This document shows positions 6,339-9,941 of a stretch of 9,941 nucleotides of DNA, piece after piece. The DNA is from Lautropia sp. SCN 70-15. Lineage in GTDB: Bacteria; Pseudomonadota; Gammaproteobacteria; Burkholderiales; Burkholderiaceae_E. Location of the stretch: the NCBI GenBank assembly GCA_001724315.1, contig MEEC01000081.1, positions 1 to 9,941 on the forward strand. The letters are read 5' to 3'. Numbering within the stretch: the stretch's first letter is position 1; every line of letters begins with the position of its first letter. The position numbers were made by a program, and so were the translations under genes. Under the pieces are notes generated by a model. The model did not search any database. It saw nothing but the letters and a program-made list of their open reading frames with translations, and was not told where the DNA came from.

Positions 6339-7193
6339 TCAGCGCGCCGGCAGGTAATCGGACGGGTCGACCGGCTTGCCCTGCTTGCGGATCTCGAAGT
6401 GCAGCTTGGGCCGGTCGGCGCCCGAGTCGCCCAGCTCGGCGATCCGCTGCCCGCGCTTGACGTTGGCGCCTTCCTTGACCAGCAGCGCGCGGTTGTGCGC
6501 GTAGACCGACAGCGTGTCGTTGTCGTGCTTGACGATCAGCAGGTTGCCGTAGCCGCGCGGCCCCGGCCCGCTGAAGATCACGCGGCCATCGGCGGCCGCC
6601 ACCACGGGGTCGCCAGGCTTGCCGCCGATCGACACGCCCATGCTGCGCGGCTCGGCGAAGCCCTGCAGCACCGGGCCCGAGGCCGGCCAGATGAACCCGC
6701 GCGCGGACGGCGCGCCGGCCGAGGACACCGTCTTGCCGGCATCGGGCTCGAGCGGCTGCGGCTTGAGGGGTTGCGGGGTGCCCGGCCGGGACGCGCCCGG
6801 CTCGGCCACGGGCGGCTGCGCCTGCTTCAGCTTCGCGAGCAGGGCATCGGAGTACGGCTGCTTGGCCGCGCTCGGCTCGGTGCGGATCGGGCCGCCGGCG
6901 ATCCCCGGCGCCGTCGGCGACAGCGGCCGCGACACGCTGCCCGGCGCGCCCGGCAGGGGCCGGCTCTCGGCCGAGGCGGACGGCATCGGCACCGCCGGCA
7001 CCGGGGTGACGATCGGGCCGTCGGCCGGCGGCGCCTCGGCCGAGGGCGCGGGGGCGACCGCAGGCGCGGCCGGCGGGGGCACCGAGCTCTTGGCCGGCGA
7101 GACCGGCTCGCGGCGAACGATGGGCGCGGGGTGCGGGCTGGTGCAGCCCGCGAGCACGGCGGCCGCGAGCACGGCGATGATCGTGCCGCGCAT
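6339..7193 (-). CDS. nlpD: NlpD-like lipoprotein with degenerate LytM/M23 domain
   Basis: An outer-membrane lipoprotein expected to activate a cell-wall amidase during division, as NlpD does for AmiC. The ATG at 7193 gives a compact signal peptide with lipobox LAGC (lipidated C17); in-frame starts at 7286 or 7313 would add a non-signal extension and are less likely, though no clear ribosome binding site supports 7193. Residues 21-160 are Pro/Ala-rich and contain no recognisable LysM motif, unlike typical NlpD. The LytM domain (166-284) includes FIWPASGPVLQGF, GDPVVAAADGRVIFSG, GYGNLLIVKHDNDTLSVYAHN and PKLHFEIRKQGKPVDPSDYLP. Zinc ligands are lost: S184 and S188 replace His and Asp of HxGxD, and K263 replaces the first His of HxH, so it is probably non-catalytic, as in NlpD. 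Gene order surE-pcm-nlpD supports the name. Confidence 0.88.
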   Translation of the reverse strand: MRGTIIAVLAAAVLAGCTSPHPAPIVRREPVSPAKSSVPPPAAPAVAPAPSAEAPPADGPIVTPVPAVPMPSASAESRPLPGAPGSVSRPLSPTAPGIAGGPIRTEPSAAKQPYSDALLAKLKQAQPPVAEPGASRPGTPQPLKPQPLEPDAGKTVSSAGAPSARGFIWPASGPVLQGFAEPRSMGVSIGGKPGDPVVAAADGRVIFSGPGPRGYGNLLIVKHDNDTLSVYAHNRALLVKEGANVKRGQRIAELGDSGADRPKLHFEIRKQGKPVDPSDYLPAR

Positions 7194-7295
7194 CGGCAGG
7201 CGCGGGGAGTTCGTCCCGGTAGAGCTTCGGAGCAGGCTCGGCGCGTGCGCGATGCGGACGCCGACGCCCTCATGAATTTTCGTCATGACTGTGAC

Positions 7296-7311
7296 GCGCC
7301 GCGAGCGGCGC
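7296..7311. repeat. Perfect hairpin in the pcm-nlpD gap
   Basis: GCGCCGC (7296-7302), a 2-nt centre, and GCGGCGC (7305-7311) form a 7-bp perfect inverted repeat. It lies in the 177-bp gap (7194-7370) between pcm and the chosen nlpD start. No T run follows on either strand, so it is not a standard terminator; it may be an RNA leader structure or a chance GC palindrome. Confidence 0.4.
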
Positions 7312-7370
7312 ACTCGGTTGACGGAGGAGAAACACCAACGGCGGCGGAACCCGAAAACCCCGGGACCGCC

Positions 7371-8153
7371 TCAGGTCGTGCCGGTGCGCAACGGGACGAA
7401 TCGTACCGCATCGAGAACGGTGAGCTGCCATTCTCCCGCCGACACCCGCTCGACCAGGTGCAGCGCCTGGCGGCCGCCGCTGGCGACCGGCGCCACCAAC
7501 CGCGCGCCCACCCGCATCTGTTCGAGCAGCGGCTCGGGCACCGCATCGCCGGCCGCGGCCACGACGATCGCGTCGTAGGGCGCGCCTTGCGCCACGCCCT
7601 GGTGGCCGTCGCCGAAGGCCAGCCGCAGGTTGGACAGGCGCAGGCTGCGAAGATTGGCGCGGGCCTGCTCGTGAAGGCCGCGCACCCGCTCGATCGACAC
7701 CACCTGGCCGAAGACGCGGGCCATGACCGCGGCCTGGTAGCCGCAGCCGGTGCCGACCTCGAGCGCCTGCGCCGCCGATCGGCGGGCCCGCGGAAGATGC
7801 GCGGCGGCCAGCTCGATCATGCGCGCCACGGTGCTGGGCTTGGAGATCGTCTGGCCGTGGCCGATGGGCAGCGCCACGTCCTCGTAGGCGCGGCTGGCCA
7901 GCGCCGGCTCGACGAACTGGTGCCGCGGCACCTGCATCAGCGCGTCGAGCACCTGCGGGTCGCGCACCCCGGTGCGCGACAGGCCCTCGACCATGTTCGC
8001 GCGCGCCCGGTCGGAGGCCAGCCCGAGCCCGCTGGGCGGCAGCGGCGACGCGCTGGTTGCGCGGGAAGGCGCCATCGCGCCGCTGCGCTGAGCGGGCTTG
8101 CCGCCGCTCAGGGTCGGCGGCAGCGAAGCCATCCACGGCGGTCTGCGCGTCAT
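7371..8153 (-). CDS. pcm: Protein-L-isoaspartate O-methyltransferase
   Basis: Cytoplasmic repair enzyme that methylates isoaspartyl residues in aged proteins using SAM. After a non-conserved Ala/Pro/Ser-rich N-terminus (about 1-45), the family core begins: MVEGLSRTGVRDPQVLDAL (54-72), VPRHQFVEPALASRAYED (75-92), the signature ALPIGHGQTISKP (94-106), the SAM loop LEVGTGCGYQAAV (131-143), YDAIVVAAAGDAVPEPLLEQ (193-212) and FVPLRTG near the C-terminus (252-258). The 260 residues exceed the roughly 210 of E. coli Pcm because of the N-terminal extension, which relatives in Burkholderiales also tend to have. The ATG at 8153 is 58 bp after the surE stop; ATG codons at residues 8 and 27 are alternatives, since no ribosome binding site is evident. 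It belongs to the surE-pcm-nlpD group. Confidence 0.95.
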   Translation of the reverse strand: MTRRPPWMASLPPTLSGGKPAQRSGAMAPSRATSASPLPPSGLGLASDRARANMVEGLSRTGVRDPQVLDALMQVPRHQFVEPALASRAYEDVALPIGHGQTISKPSTVARMIELAAAHLPRARRSAAQALEVGTGCGYQAAVMARVFGQVVSIERVRGLHEQARANLRSLRLSNLRLAFGDGHQGVAQGAPYDAIVVAAAGDAVPEPLLEQMRVGARLVAPVASGGRQALHLVERVSAGEWQLTVLDAVRFVPLRTGTT

Positions 8154-8211
8154 CGGTCGAAAGGAAACGGGTTGCCCGGGCGGCGGAAACTGGCGGATCG
8201 GACTTTCGGGC

Positions 8212-8961
8212 TCACGATGCCGGGGTGTCGAGCCAGCGCTCGACCTCGGGCAATTGCTTCACGCCGGTCAGGTCGATGTCCAGCGGGGTGATCGAGACCC
8301 AGTTGTTCTCGATCGCGTGGAAATCGGTGCCGGGCCCGGCCTCGCGTGCGCCGCCCGCGGGACCGATCCACCAGATCGTGTCGCCGCGCGGACTGCGCTC
8401 GCGGATCACCGGCTCGGCCAGATGGCGCTTGCCCAGCCGGGTCACGCGGGTGCCCTGCAGGGCCTCGGCCGGGCAGGAAGGGATGTTGACGTTGAGCAGC
8501 GTGCCGGGCAGCGGCCTGCGCACCCAGCGGGCGATCACCTCGCGCGCCACCTTCGCGGCGACGTCGAGGTGGCGGTAGCCCTTCCTCGCGCTCGAGAAGG
8601 CGATCGCCGGCACGCCGAGCAGGTAGCCCTCGGTGGCGGCCGCCACCGTGCCGGAGTAGATCGTGTCGTCGCCCATGTTGGCGCCGTCGTTGATGCCCGA
8701 CAGGACCAGGTCGGGCTTGTGCTCGAGCAGGCCGGTGACCGCCACGTGCACGCAGTCGGTCGGCGTGCCGTTCACGTAGAGGAATCCGTTGGCCGCCGCC
8801 CTGACCGACAGCGGCCGGTCGAGCGTGAGCGAATTGGAGGCGCCGCTGCGATCCCGTTCCGGTGCGATGACGGTCACCTCGCCGAACTCCCGCGCGACCG
8901 CGGCGAGCGCCTCGATGCCGGGAGAGAAATAGCCGTCGTCGTTGCTGATCAGGATGCGCAT
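8212..8961 (-). CDS. surE: 5'/3'-nucleotidase SurE
   Basis: Survival protein SurE, a divalent-metal-dependent phosphatase of nucleoside 5'- and 3'-monophosphates, also reported to trim short polyphosphate. It is linked to stationary-phase survival and classically sits beside pcm, as here. The 249 residues match the family. Metal-site residues are all present: D8 and D9 in ISNDDGYFSPGI, S39 in RDRSGASNSLTL, and N91 in LVLSGINDGANMGDD, followed by IYSGTVAAATEG (101-112). VNGTPTDCV (63-71) and LLNVNIP (155-161) are further signatures. The ATG at 8961 gives the canonical MRILISNDDG start. It follows the CBS-domain gene by 34 bp. A TAGAAT box ends only 6 nt before the ATG, noted separately. Confidence 0.97.
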   Translation of the reverse strand: MRILISNDDGYFSPGIEALAAVAREFGEVTVIAPERDRSGASNSLTLDRPLSVRAAANGFLYVNGTPTDCVHVAVTGLLEHKPDLVLSGINDGANMGDDTIYSGTVAAATEGYLLGVPAIAFSSARKGYRHLDVAAKVAREVIARWVRRPLPGTLLNVNIPSCPAEALQGTRVTRLGKRHLAEPVIRERSPRGDTIWWIGPAGGAREAGPGTDFHAIENNWVSITPLDIDLTGVKQLPEVERWLDTPAS

Positions 8962-8967
8962 GGCCGG

Positions 8968-8973
8968 ATTCTA
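8968..8973 (-). promoter_or_regulatory. Possible -10 box immediately before surE
   Basis: TAGAAT on the minus strand matches the -10 consensus at 5/6 positions and ends 6 nt before the surE ATG. Transcription from it would start at or next to the start codon. No -35 match is seen 16-18 bp upstream, and surE lacks a Shine-Dalgarno site. Confidence 0.2.
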
Positions 8974-8995
8974 TCGAATCGCCGCCGCGCGCCGC

Positions 8996-9460
8996 TCACC
9001 CCTCGGCGGGCCAGTCACGGATGTAGGCCTTCAGCATCCGGTTCTCGAAACCCTGCTCTTCGAGCACCGCCTTGGCCACGTCGTGAAAGGAGATCACGCC
9101 GAGCAGGATTTCGCCGTCCATGACCGGCATGTAGCGCTGGTGGTGCTCGAGCATCAGCCGGCGCAGCTCGTTGACCTCCATGGCCGGCGCGGCGACCTGC
9201 GGCTCGGGGTTCATGACGTCGCGAACGACGATCTCGGCCACCGGCGGCGTGGGTCCGGATCGATGCTCGAGCTGGCGCTTGGCCAGCACGCGCAGCACCT
9301 CGCGGAAGGTGAGCATGCCGGCGAGCTTGCCGCGCTCCATGACCACCAGCGAGCCGATGTCGTGCTCGGCCATCGTGACCACGCAATCGGACAGCATGGT
9401 GTCGGGCGTGACCGTGAACAGCGTGTTGCCCTTGACTCGAAGAACCTCGCTGACCTGCAT
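8996..9460 (-). CDS. CBS-domain pair protein
   Basis: A 154-residue protein consisting almost wholly of two CBS domains (a Bateman module), about 5-60 and 76-133. Repeated features are visible: TVTPDTMLSDCVVTMAEHDI with GSLVVMERGKLAGMLTFREV in the first, and VRDVMNPEP, the ELRRLMLEHHQRYMPVMDG stretch and LLGVISFHDVAKAVL in the second. Such modules bind adenine nucleotides (AMP, ATP, SAM) and often act as energy sensors, but no effector domain is fused here, so ligand and partner are unknown. The ATG at 9460 is supported by GAGGTGA just upstream. It stands between the receiver-domain gene (81 bp upstream) and surE (34 bp downstream). A functional link to either is only suggested by position. 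Confidence 0.92.
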   Translation of the reverse strand: MQVSEVLRVKGNTLFTVTPDTMLSDCVVTMAEHDIGSLVVMERGKLAGMLTFREVLRVLAKRQLEHRSGPTPPVAEIVVRDVMNPEPQVAAPAMEVNELRRLMLEHHQRYMPVMDGEILLGVISFHDVAKAVLEEQGFENRMLKAYIRDWPAEG

Positions 9461-9464
9461 GGTG

Positions 9465-9471
9465 TCACCTC
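9465..9471 (-). promoter_or_regulatory. Shine-Dalgarno site of the CBS-domain gene
   Basis: GAGGTGA on the minus strand ends 4 nt before the ATG at 9460, with its GAGG core 7 nt away. It supports that start. Confidence 0.7.
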
Positions 9472-9496
9472 GCCAGTTCGTGTCCGATCACGGCCG

Positions 9497-9502
9497 ATGC
9501 TA
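9497..9502 (-). promoter_or_regulatory. Weak candidate -10 box for the CBS-domain gene
   Basis: TAGCAT on the minus strand matches the -10 consensus at 4/6 positions and would give a leader of about 30 nt. No good -35 accompanies it. A 6-bp inverted repeat, TCCGCG (9508-9513) and CGCGGA (9519-9524), lies just upstream and might be the end hairpin of the preceding gene, but has no T run. Confidence 0.2.
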
Positions 9503-9541
9503 TCCCATCCGCGCGGTCCGCGGAATGGCGCGACGGCCGGT

Positions 9542-9941
9542 TCAGCTACGGCCGGGAACGGGCGCCGCGGGCGCCGCGGGCGGCGCGGGCGCCGGGCGCC
9601 GCTCCAGGCAGGCGAGGATCTGCGTGGCGAGCGCGTCTTCGGTGTAGGGCTTGGTCAGGAAGACGTCGACGCCCGCCTCCAGCGCGAGGGTCTTGTGGCG
9701 TTCCGAATATCGCGAAGTGATCATGATCACCGCCACATTGGCGCTGCGGGGGTCGGCCCGCAACGCCCGGACGAACTCCAGCCCGTTCATCCGGGGCATC
9801 TCCATGTCGACCAGTGCCAGGTCGGGCACACGGCGCCGCACCCGTTCCAGCGCCTCGATGCCGTCGGCCGCGCCGTCGACCTCGAAACCGAGGTCGCGCA
9901 CGAAGATCTCGGTGGTCCGGCGAACGCTGACCGAATCGTCG
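9542..9941 (-). CDS. C-terminal receiver domain, probably of a CheA/ChpA-type hybrid histidine kinase (partial)
   Basis: An open reading frame entering from the right edge, with 132 residues visible and the stop at 9544-9542. It is a complete-looking CheY-like receiver domain: DDSVSVRRTTEIF supplies the acidic pair at the window edge, LALVDMEMPRMNG carries the phosphoacceptor aspartate (about residue 45 of the fragment), VIMITSRYSERHK supplies the conserved Ser/Thr position, and FLTKPYTEDAL the lysine. DDSxSVRRTTE and MPRMNGLEF resemble the receiver at the C-terminus of CheA-like hybrid kinases such as ChpA/PilL, which control type IV pilus motility. The frame stays open upstream and a GTG at 9901 would cut off the acidic pair, so this is not a short free-standing gene starting inside the window. 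The tail is Pro/Ala-rich. The full architecture lies outside the window; a free-standing CheY-like protein is not excluded. Confidence 0.82.
   Translation of the reverse strand, partial: DDSVSVRRTTEIFVRDLGFEVDGAADGIEALERVRRRVPDLALVDMEMPRMNGLEFVRALRADPRSANVAVIMITSRYSERHKTLALEAGVDVFLTKPYTEDALATQILACLERRPAPAPPAAPAAPVPGRS

Noticed and set aside
5021..6460. Plus-strand open frame of 479 codons
   Set aside because: It is antisense to rlmD and the 3'-5' exonuclease gene, whose catalytic motifs are intact; it shows no domain.
6165..8291. Plus-strand open frame of 708 codons
   Set aside because: It lies antisense to nlpD, pcm and part of the exonuclease gene, all with clear family motifs. Its product is Arg/Ala/Gly/His-rich low-complexity sequence, typical of open shadow frames in GC-rich DNA.

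Overview
The window is GC-rich DNA with dense, mostly co-oriented genes. Gene content and order point to a betaproteobacterium, most likely Burkholderiales: ndk-rlmN followed by a small lipoprotein, a surE-pcm-nlpD cluster, an rlmD with a TRAM domain, and a YccA-type Bax-inhibitor protein. This is a judgement from gene order and protein style; no database comparison was made.

Left part (1-1780, minus strand): ndk, then rlmN, then the first 50 codons of a lipoprotein whose start overlaps the rlmN stop by the ATGA arrangement. The position and lipobox suggest the type IV pilus assembly lipoprotein PilW/PilF. A divergent promoter region of 276 bp (1781-2056) separates ndk from yccA. It holds an AT-rich inverted repeat centred on a candidate -10 box for ndk.

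Middle (2057-3513, plus strand): yccA, a seven-helix inner-membrane protein, ends at a strong UUCG-tetraloop terminator. It is followed by a lone Uma2-family (DUF820) PD-(D/E)XK protein.

Right part (3532-9941, minus strand): a long co-oriented run. In transcription order it encodes the C-terminal receiver domain of a CheA-like hybrid kinase (cut by the window edge), a two-CBS-domain protein, SurE, Pcm, an NlpD-like lipoprotein, a DEDDy 3'-5' exonuclease, RlmD, and a two-Mop-domain molybdate-binding protein like ModG. Several neighbours are separated by only 1-60 bp, so parts of this run are probably cotranscribed. The themes are stress survival and repair (surE, pcm), cell-wall hydrolase activation (nlpD), and rRNA modification (rlmD, rlmN).

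The most notable points are the absence of rpoS from its usual place after nlpD, an NlpD without a recognisable LysM domain, and a perfect 21-bp in-frame triplication inside rlmD. I see no mobile element, CRISPR array, tRNA or rRNA, and no convincing undescribed multi-gene system; most of the window is housekeeping.
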